In this document: positions 8,446 through 17,760 of the stretch, piece by piece
How positions within the stretch are numbered: the first letter of the stretch is position 1
Layout: each line of letters opens with the position of its first letter
Assembly: GCF_003208655.1 (NCBI RefSeq)
Contig: NZ_QKLU01000005.1
Span: 154,889-218,888, forward strand
DNA length: 64,000 bases
Direction: 5' to 3'
Source of the DNA: Pedobacter nutrimenti
Lineage (GTDB): Bacteria; Bacteroidota; Bacteroidia; Sphingobacteriales; Sphingobacteriaceae
Notes under the pieces: model-generated
The model's database searches: none
What the model was told of the DNA's origin: nothing
The model's input: only the letters and a program-made list of their open reading frames with translations
Position numbers and translations under genes: made by a program

Positions 8446-10881
8446 ATGATTTTTTGTAAAAAAACATTTCTCCTTGCCTGTATGGCACTGACTACAAGCC
8501 AAATATTATTTGGTCAGCAAAAAAATATCTACCATAAAGGTTGGGTAGACTTTAATAAGAATGGAAAAATGGATGTTTTTGAAGATCCTTCCAAGGCGGT
8601 CGAGTTGAGGATAAAAGATTTGTTAAGTCAGATGACACTTGATGAAAAAACCTGCCAAACGGCAACACTTTATGGTTACGGACGATTTCTGAAAGATGAA
8701 ATGCCTACTGCAGAATGGAAGACAAAAATATGGAAAGATGGTATTGCGAACATAGACGAAGAACTCAATAGTCTTGCGTATAACAAAAAAGCGGTAACAA
8801 CTTATTCTTATCCTTTCAGCAAGCATGCCAATGCCATTAATACCATACAAAAATGGTTTGTTGAAGAAACCAGATTGGGTATTCCGGTGGATTTTACCAA
8901 TGAAGGAATTCATGGTTTATGTCATGATCGTGCCACTCCTCTTCCTGCGCCGATTAACATAGGTTGTACCTGGAACAGGGAGCTGGTTTATAAGGCAGGA
9001 AGCATTGTAGGGCGGGAAGCCAGGGCACTGGGCTATACCAATGTATATGCACCTATTCTTGATGTAGCCAGAGACCAGCGTTGGGGCAGGGTGGTGGAAT
9101 GTTATGCTGAAGATCCTTTTTTGATTGCAGAGCTGGGCAAACAAATGACCATGGGGATCCAGGACCAGGGGGCTGCAGCTACCTTAAAACATTATGCCGT
9201 TTATAGTGTTCCAAAGGGTGGAAGAGACGGAAATGCCCGTACGGACCCGCATGTGGCACCAAGGGAACTACATCAGATGTTTCTTTATCCTTTTAGAAGG
9301 GTGATCCAGGAAGCACATCCAATGGGCGTAATGAGCAGTTATAACGACTGGGACGGGGAACCTGTTAGTGGAAGTTATTATTTTCTGACAGAATTGCTGC
9401 GTAAACAGTACGGTTTTAATGGTTATGTGGTTTCGGATAGTGAAGCTGTGGAATTTCTTTCCAGCAAACATCATGTGGCCGGAGATTATAAGGAAGCAGT
9501 GAGGCAGGTTATTGAAGCAGGCCTGAATGTAAGGACACAGTTTAATATGCCAGATACTTTTATTATGCCGCTACGGGCACTTGTTAAAGAGGGTGCAGTA
9601 TCCATGAAGACACTGGATGAACGGGTTGGGGATGTATTGAGGGTAAAGTTTAAGCTCGGGCTGTTTGACCGGCCTTATGTAGAGGATCCGGGTTCGGCAG
9701 ACCGGAAGGTACATACCAAAGCGGATGAAGAAATCGCCCTGCAACTGAACAGAGAGTCTATGGTGCTACTGAAAAATGATAAAGGTCTCCTTCCTTTAGA
9801 TATAAGCCGTTATAAAAACATTTTGGTGACGGGCCCTTTAGCCGAAGAAGTGAATTATACAACAAGTCGTTACGGACCTTCCAACAATCCTGTAACTTCT
9901 ATCCTGGAGGGACTTAAGACCTATGCGAAAGACAAGGCCATCATTAGTTATGAAAAGGGATGTGAAGTCATTGATGCCAAATGGCCGGAATCGGAAATTA
10001 TTCCGGCCGAACTGACAAAGGCAGAGCAAGAGCAAATTCAAGCTGCGGTTGTCAAAGCCCGAAATGCCGATGTTATTATTGCAGTAGTTGGTGAAAGTGA
10101 TCAGCAGGTTGGCGAAAGCAAATCCAGAACAGGTTTAAACTTACCAGGGCATCAGCTTTTATTACTGCAAGCTTTGTATGCGACTGGTAAACCTGTAGTA
10201 ATGGTTATGGTCAATGGAAGGCCACTGACCATTAACTGGGAAAACAGGTATTTACCCGCTATACTTCAGGCTGGTTTCCCCGGCCCCTCTGCAGGAAAGA
10301 TAGTTGCGGAAACTTTGTTTGGAGATTACAACCCTGGCGGAAAACTCTCTATGACCTTTCCAAAATCTATCGGTCAGATTGAATTGAACTTTCCTTTTAA
10401 ACCAGGTTCACAGGCCGGACAAAGTAAAAAGGACGACCCCAATGGCACTGGAAAAACAAGGGTTCTTGGGGCGCTATACCCATTTGGTTATGGGCTGAGT
10501 TATACTACTTTTGAATTTAGCAACCTTCAGGTGGGACCCCAGCAAGTTCATGCGCAGGGCGATGTTCAGGTGAGCGTGGAAGTGAAAAACACGGGACAGA
10601 GAAAGGGAGATGAAGTGGTGCAGCTGTATTTAAAAGATGAGGTTAGTAGCGTAACCACCTATGAGTCGGTATTGAGGGGATTTGAAAGGGTGAGCCTCGA
10701 ACCAGGTGAAAGTAAAACACTTAAGTTTATCCTGCATCCGGATGATCTTGCCTTATTGGACAAGAATATGAACTGGACAGTAGAGCCTGGAAGATTTCAG
10801 GTCATGATTGGGAATTCATCTGAGGATATCCGGTTAAAAAAAGAGTTTACTGTAGTTGAGCCCGGAGTGATCCTGAAGTAG
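8446..10881 (+). CDS. GH3 beta-glycosidase, secreted
   Basis: 811 residues; signal peptide ends at ILFGQ. The mature N-terminus has a calcium-loop-like DFNKNGKMDVFED just before the GH3 barrel, common in Bacteroidota GH3 proteins. Barrel motifs: KHYAVYS with the conserved Lys-His, and VVSDSEAVEFL, where Asp331 is the expected nucleophile. The alpha/beta sandwich domain follows (VGESDQQVGE, with Glu residues as acid/base candidates), then YPFGYGLSYTTF and a C-terminal fibronectin-III-like domain. GH3 activity may be beta-glucosidase or beta-xylosidase; the sequence does not separate these. It lies 26 bp after the previous gene and ends the glycosidase operon. Confidence 0.93.
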   Translation: MIFCKKTFLLACMALTTSQILFGQQKNIYHKGWVDFNKNGKMDVFEDPSKAVELRIKDLLSQMTLDEKTCQTATLYGYGRFLKDEMPTAEWKTKIWKDGIANIDEELNSLAYNKKAVTTYSYPFSKHANAINTIQKWFVEETRLGIPVDFTNEGIHGLCHDRATPLPAPINIGCTWNRELVYKAGSIVGREARALGYTNVYAPILDVARDQRWGRVVECYAEDPFLIAELGKQMTMGIQDQGAAATLKHYAVYSVPKGGRDGNARTDPHVAPRELHQMFLYPFRRVIQEAHPMGVMSSYNDWDGEPVSGSYYFLTELLRKQYGFNGYVVSDSEAVEFLSSKHHVAGDYKEAVRQVIEAGLNVRTQFNMPDTFIMPLRALVKEGAVSMKTLDERVGDVLRVKFKLGLFDRPYVEDPGSADRKVHTKADEEIALQLNRESMVLLKNDKGLLPLDISRYKNILVTGPLAEEVNYTTSRYGPSNNPVTSILEGLKTYAKDKAIISYEKGCEVIDAKWPESEIIPAELTKAEQEQIQAAVVKARNADVIIAVVGESDQQVGESKSRTGLNLPGHQLLLLQALYATGKPVVMVMVNGRPLTINWENRYLPAILQAGFPGPSAGKIVAETLFGDYNPGGKLSMTFPKSIGQIELNFPFKPGSQAGQSKKDDPNGTGKTRVLGALYPFGYGLSYTTFEFSNLQVGPQQVHAQGDVQVSVEVKNTGQRKGDEVVQLYLKDEVSSVTTYESVLRGFERVSLEPGESKTLKFILHPDDLALLDKNMNWTVEPGRFQVMIGNSSEDIRLKKEFTVVEPGVILK

Positions 10882-10928
10882 TTTTTGTAATGCTAAAGTC
10901 ATAGTATTGAATAGTTTAGTGTGAAGAA

Positions 10929-10957
10929 TTTGTTTTCAATTGAATACCTTAAATTTG
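10929..10957 (+). promoter_or_regulatory. candidate promoter for the superoxide dismutase gene
   Basis: A TTTG at 10929-10932 and a TAAATTTG (TAnnTTTG form) at 10950-10957 are 17 bp apart, slightly shorter than the usual 19-21 bp in Bacteroidota. They lie ~70 bp before the start at 11026. Confidence 0.35.
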
Positions 10958-11025
10958 AGTAGAAGCCGGTGTTTGGATGATCCATGGTTCCGGCGAACAG
11001 AAGGAACATTCATAAATATCGATAG

Positions 11026-11763
11026 ATGAAAACAAATAATCGACGGAAATTTTTGGAAGACACTTTTAAGTTGTCCATTGGAGCGGCTGTTTTACCAATG
11101 TTAAAGCCTTTTGATGTCTTTGCAGACGAAACTCCAAAAACAAAAACAGAGAAAAAAAATGCACTTGCATTTGCACAGGTTCCTTTAACTTATGGTTATA
11201 ATGGCCTCGAACCCTACATTGATGCAAAGACCATGGAAATCCATTATACCAAACACCATGCGGCCTATGTGAAAAATGTAAATGAGGCCATAGTGGCCGA
11301 GCATCTTAATTTTAAAAATGAGGGCGAATTTTTTGCGCAGGCTTCCAGCCTTTCAGCAAAAGCCAGAAATAATGGAGGAGGGGCCTGGAACCATAATTTT
11401 TTCTGGGAATCCATGAAGGGGGGTGGGGCAGCTGCGCCATCGGGTTTACTTAAACAGGCGATCGATAAATCCTTTGGCTCTTTTGATCAGTTTAAAGACC
11501 AGTTTAGCCAGGCTGCAATGGGCCGTTTTGGTTCTGGTTGGGCCTGGTTAATTAGCGATCAGAATAAAAATCTTAAAATTACCTCTACCCCAAATCAGGA
11601 TAATCCTCTTATGGATGATGTTCCCGTTAAAGGGCTACCATTACTTGGGCTTGATGTTTGGGAGCATGCTTATTATCTCAAGTATCAAAACAAACGAAAT
11701 GAATATGTTGCAGGCTGGTGGAATGTCGTAAACTGGGATGCGGTTTCCAAACGTTTCGTTTAA
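11026..11763 (+). CDS. sodA: exported Fe/Mn-family superoxide dismutase, Mn-type residues
   Basis: Converts superoxide to oxygen and hydrogen peroxide. The first ~35 residues contain RRKFL followed by a hydrophobic stretch and DVFADE, which looks like a Tat signal peptide, so the enzyme is probably exported folded. Metal ligands are all visible: His in MEIHYTKHH, His in GGAWNHNFFW, and Asp and His in GLDVWEHAYY. The residue before AWNH is Gly rather than the Gln typical of Fe enzymes, and STPNQDNPL carries the Gln typical of Mn enzymes, so Mn or cambialistic use is predicted. It is monocistronic, with its own promoter-like site and a strong terminator. Confidence 0.93.
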   Translation: MKTNNRRKFLEDTFKLSIGAAVLPMLKPFDVFADETPKTKTEKKNALAFAQVPLTYGYNGLEPYIDAKTMEIHYTKHHAAYVKNVNEAIVAEHLNFKNEGEFFAQASSLSAKARNNGGGAWNHNFFWESMKGGGAAAPSGLLKQAIDKSFGSFDQFKDQFSQAAMGRFGSGWAWLISDQNKNLKITSTPNQDNPLMDDVPVKGLPLLGLDVWEHAYYLKYQNKRNEYVAGWWNVVNWDAVSKRFV

Positions 11764-11791
11764 AGTCTCTTTTAAGATAAATACCATTAAC

Positions 11792-11835
11792 AACAGGTAT
11801 TGGCCACTTTAAGGTCAATACCTGTTTTGTTTTTA
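11792..11835. terminator. bidirectional terminator hairpin
   Basis: AACAGGTATTG (11792-11802) pairs exactly with CAATACCTGTT (11816-11826); three more pairs extend the stem inward (one G-T). A T-rich run follows on the plus strand. It sits between the converging superoxide dismutase and lipoprotein genes. Confidence 0.8.
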
Positions 11836-11836
11836 C

Positions 11837-12238
11837 TTAATTGCCATATTTGATAAAGGTGGCAATCATTCTTTTCTCTGTATGATTGCTGACCTGGGTT
11901 TGGGAATTGTGTTTATTTTCCCGATCGCCCTTTTTTGTTGTTCCTGAAGTGGTTTCGGTAGAACCAGTTACTTTCTCTATTACCTTTATAATCATACCGT
12001 CAGCACCCTTTTGCTGGGCCATTTGCATTAAACGGGATTGAGACTTTTCCATAGATTCCGGGCCGATGTCATTATCCGCCGTTCCCATTGTTGTGTATGG
12101 CTTTTTCACATCGGCGGCATCCATGTAAACATCCACATTTTGGGTGGGCGCATAGGTTTTTCCGTAATAAGTCGGGGCACAGGAGGTGATGGCCAGGGAC
12201 AGTACTCCAAATAGCTGGATTAACGTTGTTTTTCTCAT
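11837..12238 (-). CDS. small lipoprotein of unknown function
   Basis: Starting at the ATG whose first base is 12238, the product (133 residues) begins MRKTTLIQLFG and has a lipobox ending LAITSC, so it should be lipidated. An in-frame ATG seven codons upstream gives a worse signal peptide. The remainder contains a segment with KGADGMIIKVIEK, then a Thr/Gly/Lys-rich linker and a basic C-terminus. The KGADGMI stretch resembles the core of small YbjQ/RcnB-like envelope proteins, but I would not assign a family. Monocistronic with a good promoter upstream. Confidence 0.75.
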   Translation of the reverse strand: MRKTTLIQLFGVLSLAITSCAPTYYGKTYAPTQNVDVYMDAADVKKPYTTMGTADNDIGPESMEKSQSRLMQMAQQKGADGMIIKVIEKVTGSTETTSGTTKKGDRENKHNSQTQVSNHTEKRMIATFIKYGN

Positions 12239-12316
12239 TTTTTTTAGTTTAATAAGCATACTCCATTAATGGCCGGGGAGCATAAATTGAGAATAACTTT
12301 GTTTTTATTTAAATTG

Positions 12317-12332
12317 TTAAATAATTATTTAA
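12317..12332. repeat. perfect 16-bp palindrome
   Basis: TTAAATAATTATTTAA is self-complementary over all 16 bases. It lies immediately downstream of the lipoprotein -7 element, close to the predicted transcription start, a position suitable for an operator. In such AT-rich DNA it may also be chance. Confidence 0.4.
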
Positions 12333-12337
12333 TAAGT

Positions 12338-12369
12338 CAAATGTAGTGATTAATAATTTCATTTTCAAA
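12338..12369 (-). promoter_or_regulatory. Bacteroidota-type promoter for the lipoprotein gene
   Basis: On the minus strand TTTG (12369-12366) is followed after 20 bp by TACATTTG (12345-12338), matching TAnnTTTG and normal spacing. This gives a leader of ~95 nt before the start at 12238. Confidence 0.55.
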
Positions 12370-12584
12370 GTATTGGTTTGTTAAGAAAATGTTAAATGTT
12401 GGTAGATTGGCTTATTTCAATTAAACTGAATTGTTTAAACATATACTGTTTTACTGAGTTTGTCATTTAAAATATAGGGTTTTCTCTGTTTGAAATAGTG
12501 TTTCGTATAAATTACAGTTTTAGATCGTTCATTTAAACAGGATTTCCATTAAAATTGCGGCTCACCAGTAAATCTTAGGGCCTT

Positions 12585-14930
12585 ATGTTAAAGCATTTTT
12601 TCAGTTTAGCTGTTTTTCTTCTTCTGGTTTTTTTTGTTAAAACAGGCTTTGCTCAGACAATTTCTTCCAAAAAGCACCGGCCAAACCTATTTGCCGAAAA
12701 GGATACCTTAAGTTATAATGACTATTTGTTGTCTATTGAAAGAATCAGCGAATTGTTGGATGCCTCCTATACGGAAGCTGAATTCGGGGCCGGGACTTTC
12801 CTCTTATTTGGAGAAATGGAGGAAACTCAAAAAAGTCTCCATCTAATTGTCGGCAACTTAAGAGAAACAAGCAACAATGTACGTAATCAGCAGATGTACA
12901 GGAAAGTCTTACAGGAACTCCAAACACAGATTGAAGGACAGAATAAAACACTCAATTCAATAACGGGAAATTTGGAAAAGGTTATGGACAAGGTTACTGC
13001 CATAGGGAAAGACGCGGTTTTTATCAAATTAATTCAAGATAGTCTCATCCGTGGGCAATTTGCGAACGAACTGAATGGTTTGAAGCTTAAATACAAAAGC
13101 ACGGATAGCCTATTTAAAAATAACATGAGGACTTTGAATTTGAAGAAAAGAGAAACTGTACGTCGAAAAATGACGGTTTCAAAAGCCCAGATGCAGGTGA
13201 AAGATAAACTAGGCAAGTCTGGTATTACCCTTTTCGGAGATGAGTATCCATCCATATGGGATACCGGAACTGGTTTACAGAAGTCTTTGAGTGCATCTAA
13301 TATAAGAGGTAAATTTGAATTGGAGCAGGCTGCTTTTTCCTATTACTTTTCCTATACTTCTGGTAATTTGTTTTTTTTGTTGCTTGTGCTGGCCCTTTTT
13401 TATGTCTGGATAAGACGAAATATGCGCCATTTAGACAAAAGAGAAAAACTAAAATCTTTGGAAATGTTTCATTTTTCCTATCTCGATAAAGGAATTTTAC
13501 TTCCTCTATTTGCATTTGGTTTGAACTTGTTGATTGTTAGTAATTTATATGCACCAGCAATTTATATAGATTTTTTACATCTGGTTTTATTAATAGTGAT
13601 TTTCTTTTTATTTAAAAAGGAAGGTAAATCTTTGCTGGCACGGAATTGGGCAATTTTAAGTTTGTTGTTTCTCCTGATCTGCTTTCTGGATCTTTTTGTA
13701 AAAGTGAGTTTCTGGCAACGTAGCCTACTTTTGCTTATTAATCTCTTTTGTTTGTTTTATGGACGGCTGCAATTGAAAAAATCTCTTAAAGAAGAAGTTG
13801 GGTTACCTGTCTTGTTCAGGTTGGCCAACTGGATTTTTATTGTATTCAATTTCCTTGCTCTGGTCTTTAATCTTTTTGGAAGAGTTTCATTGGCAAATAC
13901 ACTTAGCCTGACAGCAATGATTACATTAACTCAAATCATTATCTTGTCTGTTTTTCTTAAAATTACCATTGAAATAATTTTGCTTCAAATCTATTCCATA
14001 AGGATAAAAAGAGGAATAGAAAACATTTTTGATTTCGAAAGCCTGTCCCGGAATTTAAGAAAACCATTTTTATTGTTGATCATCAGTATGTGGGTTATTG
14101 TAATAGCCGCAAATCTGAATACATGGGAGGCACTTAGAGGGGCGCTTTCTGATCTTTTGGGTAAAGCCATTACCATTGGTAACATTACTTTTAGCATGGG
14201 GAGTGTGCTGCTCTTTTTTATCATTGTATGGATTGCACACCTGCTTCAAAAGTATGTCGCTTATTTTTTTGGAGAAGTAGATGATCAAGATGCAGAAAAT
14301 GTCAATAAACGTCAGCATTCAAAACTTCTTGTAACCCGGTTGATTGTTCTTGTGTCAGGTTATCTTTTAGCCATAGCCGCTTCAGGCATGCCTCTGGATA
14401 AACTCAGCATTGTGATAGGTGCGTTAGGAGTTGGGGTGGGGCTAGGACTTCAAAACATAGTAAACAATTTCGTCTCAGGAGTGATTCTTATTTTTGACAG
14501 GGAAATACACGTGGGAGATGTGATTGAAGTGAGCTCACAATCCGGGAGGGTCAAATCAATGGGCCTTCGAACCACCAAAATAGATGCGGCCAATGGGGCT
14601 GAGATTATTATTCCTAATGGCAATATACTTTCTCAGAATATCACAAACTGGACCTATTCTAATAATTTTAAAATGGTGGAGTTAAGGTTCAAGCTTAACG
14701 GGCTGATTCTGGCAGAAAGTATTTCTGAAGTTATTAAACAAAGCCTCGGAGAAGTTCCAATGGTTTATTCAGAAAAAGAGCCACAGATTTTTTATCATGC
14801 TGTTGCAGAAGACAACTATGAAATTGGTTTGAAATTCTGGTGTAACATTTATAGAACAGAAGAGGGGATCAGTAATGTTCGTCTTGCGCTCTATAGGAAT
14901 TTTAAGTTAAGTAATGTTGTTTTAACTTAA
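12585..14930 (+). CDS. MscS-family mechanosensitive channel with large N-terminal domain
   Basis: 781 residues. A signal peptide ends near GFAQ; a ~230-residue helical periplasmic domain with coiled-coil character follows; then multiple hydrophobic segments between residues ~260 and ~620. The MscS core is clear: a Gly/Ala-rich pore helix (IGALGVGVGLGLQNIVNNFVSG, split over ~615-637) and the beta domain DREIHVGDVIEV, IIPNGNILSQNITNW. This layout matches the larger MscK/YbdG-like channels of Bacteroidota, which release solutes on osmotic downshock from the inner membrane. It stands alone, converging on the VOC gene with a 27-bp gap. Confidence 0.92.
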   Translation: MLKHFFSLAVFLLLVFFVKTGFAQTISSKKHRPNLFAEKDTLSYNDYLLSIERISELLDASYTEAEFGAGTFLLFGEMEETQKSLHLIVGNLRETSNNVRNQQMYRKVLQELQTQIEGQNKTLNSITGNLEKVMDKVTAIGKDAVFIKLIQDSLIRGQFANELNGLKLKYKSTDSLFKNNMRTLNLKKRETVRRKMTVSKAQMQVKDKLGKSGITLFGDEYPSIWDTGTGLQKSLSASNIRGKFELEQAAFSYYFSYTSGNLFFLLLVLALFYVWIRRNMRHLDKREKLKSLEMFHFSYLDKGILLPLFAFGLNLLIVSNLYAPAIYIDFLHLVLLIVIFFLFKKEGKSLLARNWAILSLLFLLICFLDLFVKVSFWQRSLLLLINLFCLFYGRLQLKKSLKEEVGLPVLFRLANWIFIVFNFLALVFNLFGRVSLANTLSLTAMITLTQIIILSVFLKITIEIILLQIYSIRIKRGIENIFDFESLSRNLRKPFLLLIISMWVIVIAANLNTWEALRGALSDLLGKAITIGNITFSMGSVLLFFIIVWIAHLLQKYVAYFFGEVDDQDAENVNKRQHSKLLVTRLIVLVSGYLLAIAASGMPLDKLSIVIGALGVGVGLGLQNIVNNFVSGVILIFDREIHVGDVIEVSSQSGRVKSMGLRTTKIDAANGAEIIIPNGNILSQNITNWTYSNNFKMVELRFKLNGLILAESISEVIKQSLGEVPMVYSEKEPQIFYHAVAEDNYEIGLKFWCNIYRTEEGISNVRLALYRNFKLSNVVLT

Positions 14931-14957
14931 GGGCCATTCAGCGGGCCAGAGAAAACT

Positions 14958-15323
14958 TTAATAACCGGTTTGCAGTTCGGTGCCAAAAACGAGGGTATTC
15001 CCATCTGGATCATGGACAGCAAAATCGCGCATTCCATAGTAACGGTCTTCAAGTGGAACATCTATAATTGCACCATTTTTTGAGATTTCATTAAAATAAG
15101 TGTCAACTTCATCACAGTTTATGCAAAAATGGGCCTGGCCAATTGTTTTTTTTCTACCTGGATTTGTCGGGCCGCTTAAATGGATACAGACCTCATCCAT
15201 AACCAGACCGGCATAGGTTTCCAATTTGAAATCTTCCTTAAAACCTAAAACAGATTTGTAATACTGTAAGGAGGTATTCAAATCAGAAACATGAACGACA
15301 ATTGCGGTACTTAAAGCTTTCAT
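14958..15323 (-). CDS. VOC-superfamily protein (glyoxalase/bleomycin-resistance fold)
   Basis: 121 residues with the two beta-alpha-beta-beta-beta units of the VOC fold: HVSDLNTSLQYYKSVLGF in the first unit and HDPDGNTLVFGTEL at the end, where the last Glu and a His are typical metal ligands. No substrate can be assigned. Single gene, convergent with the MscS channel gene. Confidence 0.85.
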   Translation of the reverse strand: MKALSTAIVVHVSDLNTSLQYYKSVLGFKEDFKLETYAGLVMDEVCIHLSGPTNPGRKKTIGQAHFCINCDEVDTYFNEISKNGAIIDVPLEDRYYGMRDFAVHDPDGNTLVFGTELQTGY

Positions 15324-15572
15324 AAAAAAATGATCATAAACTTAACAAATAAAATTTTTAAATGCGTTATTATGACGATCTCTTCTTGATTTTTTCAAAG
15401 CATTATATTTAAGATTTTATTGTGTCAGGCACTTGTATTTGTTTATCTGTTGAACACATTAAAACGTTTCATTTGTTTAATAAAAAATGAAAACAAGATG
15501 TCTCTGCGGGATATGGATGGAGATATAAGATTTTTGGGATTGTCTTTTCAAAGAAAACAATAAAGGAAAAGT

Positions 15573-16274
15573 ATGATGGTACATAATTATAGTTTAAGTA
15601 ATGAAGAAATAGTAATCAGATTACTTGTTGCAGCAACACTTGGTGGACTGATCGGTTGGGATAGGGAAAGAAAAGATGGTGTAGCAGGGTTGAGAACGCA
15701 CATGCTCGTTTGTGTTGGGGCTTCTTTGATGATGATCGTGTCTGCATTTGGATTTAAGGATATTCTCGGACAACCTTCAGTTGTCTTGGATCCATCCCGT
15801 ATTGCCGCTCAGGTAATTAGTGGAATAGGTTTCCTCGGAGCGGGCACTATCTTATTTCTCAGGCCACAAATCATAAGAGGGTTGACTACTGCAGCTGGAT
15901 TATGGAGTGTTGCCGGTATAGGACTGGCAGTGGGTGGAGGATTGTATGTCGCCGCTATTATTGCCACTGCGTTAATATTTGTCATATTGGCATTGATAAA
16001 ACCATTTGAGAAGAGATTTTTAAAAAGTATAAAGGGGAGAACATTGGTCGTTCTGTACAATTCAAAGATCATAAAATTGGCACAAATAGAAGGAATTATG
16101 GTCAAAAATGAGTTGGTTGCCAGTGAAATTCTGATTCATTGCAGCAATGAAAATGCCACAGATGAGTTAACCCTGACTTTTGATCATAAAACTCCAATAT
16201 CTAAAATCCTGCAGGCTATCGATGAATTAAAAATAACGACGGGAATAAATGAAATAACCTCAAAAATGCGGTAA
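15573..16274 (+). CDS. MgtC/SapB-family membrane protein
   Basis: 233 residues. The N-terminal MgtC core is distinct: LGGLIGWDRERK, AGLRTHMLVCVGA, DPSRIAAQVISGIGFLGAGTI and RGLTTAAGLWSVAGIG, spanning about five membrane segments to residue ~150. A ~80-residue cytoplasmic domain follows, with an ACT-like alternation (LVASEILIHCSNENATDEL). MgtC proteins are linked to growth at low magnesium and ATP synthase inhibition in pathogens; in environmental Bacteroidota the role is unknown. Monocistronic. Confidence 0.9.
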   Translation: MMVHNYSLSNEEIVIRLLVAATLGGLIGWDRERKDGVAGLRTHMLVCVGASLMMIVSAFGFKDILGQPSVVLDPSRIAAQVISGIGFLGAGTILFLRPQIIRGLTTAAGLWSVAGIGLAVGGGLYVAAIIATALIFVILALIKPFEKRFLKSIKGRTLVVLYNSKIIKLAQIEGIMVKNELVASEILIHCSNENATDELTLTFDHKTPISKILQAIDELKITTGINEITSKMR

Positions 16275-16350
16275 GTAAAATGCAACAAAATGTTTAAGAC
16301 GGTGTCCTATAGGAACATCGATAATTTACACGTATTTATCCTTTAAAAAT

Positions 16351-17742
16351 ATGATAAACTTCAAGCTCACTGTTTGTATAGTTCTGATCAGCTTATGTGC
16401 CGAAGCTCAGCAAAATCTCAAAAATCTCCTGAAAAATACAAACTGGATCCAAGAGGGTTATGGAAGATACCTGAAAATTGATGATTCTACCTATACCTAT
16501 TACAATACGAACCAGACGGAGTGTAAAAAGCTGGTAGAAGGGAAATTCAGTGGAAGATTTAAAGTCGTTTCTTTAAATAAAGACAAACTTATTCTTAATC
16601 CAGGTGGAATTGTAAATTATCATTTTAAAAGGATTGATTCATTGCCGTCCACGTGCAGGACTGTTGTCAAAATGCCTACTTCGTATGAGGAGAATTTTAA
16701 GGTCTTCTGGGAAACCTTTCACGATAATTATGCCTTTTTCCGGGAGAGAAATTTGAACTGGAAGCAAGTTTATAAAAATTACTTGCCAAGGGTAAGAAAA
16801 ATAAGAACAGAAAAAGAATTCGCAGATATATTGCTTGAAATTGTCAAAAAAATAGGTGATGGTCATATCAGAATGGAAATTCCGGATTCCCTGAAAACGA
16901 AAATAGTTGTAAAAAATCCTGGAATGCTAAGGAAGAAGGATAATATCATCATGGATATACAGGATAGGTATCTAACAAACGTACAATCCTATAATGACGG
17001 GGTTATCAAATGGGGGAAAATAAAAAACAGTAAGATCGGTTATGTGCTTATTAAGGATATGAACAATTTTTCTGACTACATTTCTTCTGTTGAACAGCAT
17101 CATTCCACTTTTACAGAAAACTATGATAGGGTCAGGGCATCCAAAGAAGCGCTTGTCCAATTTGATGACGAGTGTGCCGGGGTGGATAAGATTATGGAGA
17201 AGGTCTTGAATGATATAGGGCAATCTGATTCCATGGTTATAGATCTTCGGTTTAATGGGGGTGGCTTAGAGACGGTGGCTTTGAAGCTTTTGAGTTATTT
17301 TGTTAATGAAAATAAACCTGTTCTTTCCATAAAGGCTAAAACTCCTTTTGGTTATACCACACAGCAGGAATATATACTGCAAAAAGCTAACAAAAATTAT
17401 AAAGGCAAAGTTTATCTGCTTTTAAGTGCCGGAACAGCAAGTGCTGCAGAAATTTTTGCTTTAGGTGCACATGGCTATCCCAATATTATAACAATAGGCT
17501 CAAGTACAGCAGGCATTTTCTCAGAAATATTGTGGAAAAAACTTCCCAATGGATGGGAATTTAGTTTGTCGAATGAAATTTACACTGACCCAAATGGAAA
17601 AACTTATGAAGGAATAGGTCTTCCGGTAAACTACGAGTTGAATTATCCGAGAAACCGAACGGAGTTTTATAATAGTTTTTATGTTGGAGGTTATTTTACT
17701 GACCTTGCACTTGATAAAATCTCTGGTAAAGTGAGCAGATAA
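16351..17742 (+). CDS. secreted S41-family (C-terminal processing) peptidase
   Basis: 463 residues, signal peptide ending at CAEAQ. Residues ~20-95 are a lipocalin-like beta domain. The S41 core follows: IGDGHIRME, MVIDLRFNGGG, and LLLSAGTASAAEIFAL with the expected catalytic Ser in T-A-S-A-A-E, then IGSSTAG and a C-terminal EGIGLPVNYEL. No PDZ domain is evident, as in many Bacteroidota tricorn-like S41 proteins. It likely degrades peptides in the periplasm. Convergent with the response-regulator gene, 18 bp apart. Confidence 0.88.
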   Translation: MINFKLTVCIVLISLCAEAQQNLKNLLKNTNWIQEGYGRYLKIDDSTYTYYNTNQTECKKLVEGKFSGRFKVVSLNKDKLILNPGGIVNYHFKRIDSLPSTCRTVVKMPTSYEENFKVFWETFHDNYAFFRERNLNWKQVYKNYLPRVRKIRTEKEFADILLEIVKKIGDGHIRMEIPDSLKTKIVVKNPGMLRKKDNIIMDIQDRYLTNVQSYNDGVIKWGKIKNSKIGYVLIKDMNNFSDYISSVEQHHSTFTENYDRVRASKEALVQFDDECAGVDKIMEKVLNDIGQSDSMVIDLRFNGGGLETVALKLLSYFVNENKPVLSIKAKTPFGYTTQQEYILQKANKNYKGKVYLLLSAGTASAAEIFALGAHGYPNIITIGSSTAGIFSEILWKKLPNGWEFSLSNEIYTDPNGKTYEGIGLPVNYELNYPRNRTEFYNSFYVGGYFTDLALDKISGKVSR

Positions 17743-17760
17743 AAATAAAACCATCTTAAA

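Larger units (their letters stand above)
12260..12584. other. intergenic region between divergent genes
   Basis: AT-rich 325-bp divergent region. It holds the lipoprotein promoter (12338-12369, minus) and a perfect 16-bp palindrome at 12317-12332. I see no gene and no good TAnnTTTG site for the MscS gene. Confidence 0.6.

Noticed and set aside
14930-14960. GGGCC...GGGCC hairpin as a terminator between the MscS and VOC genes
   Set aside because: Stem too short and no T run.
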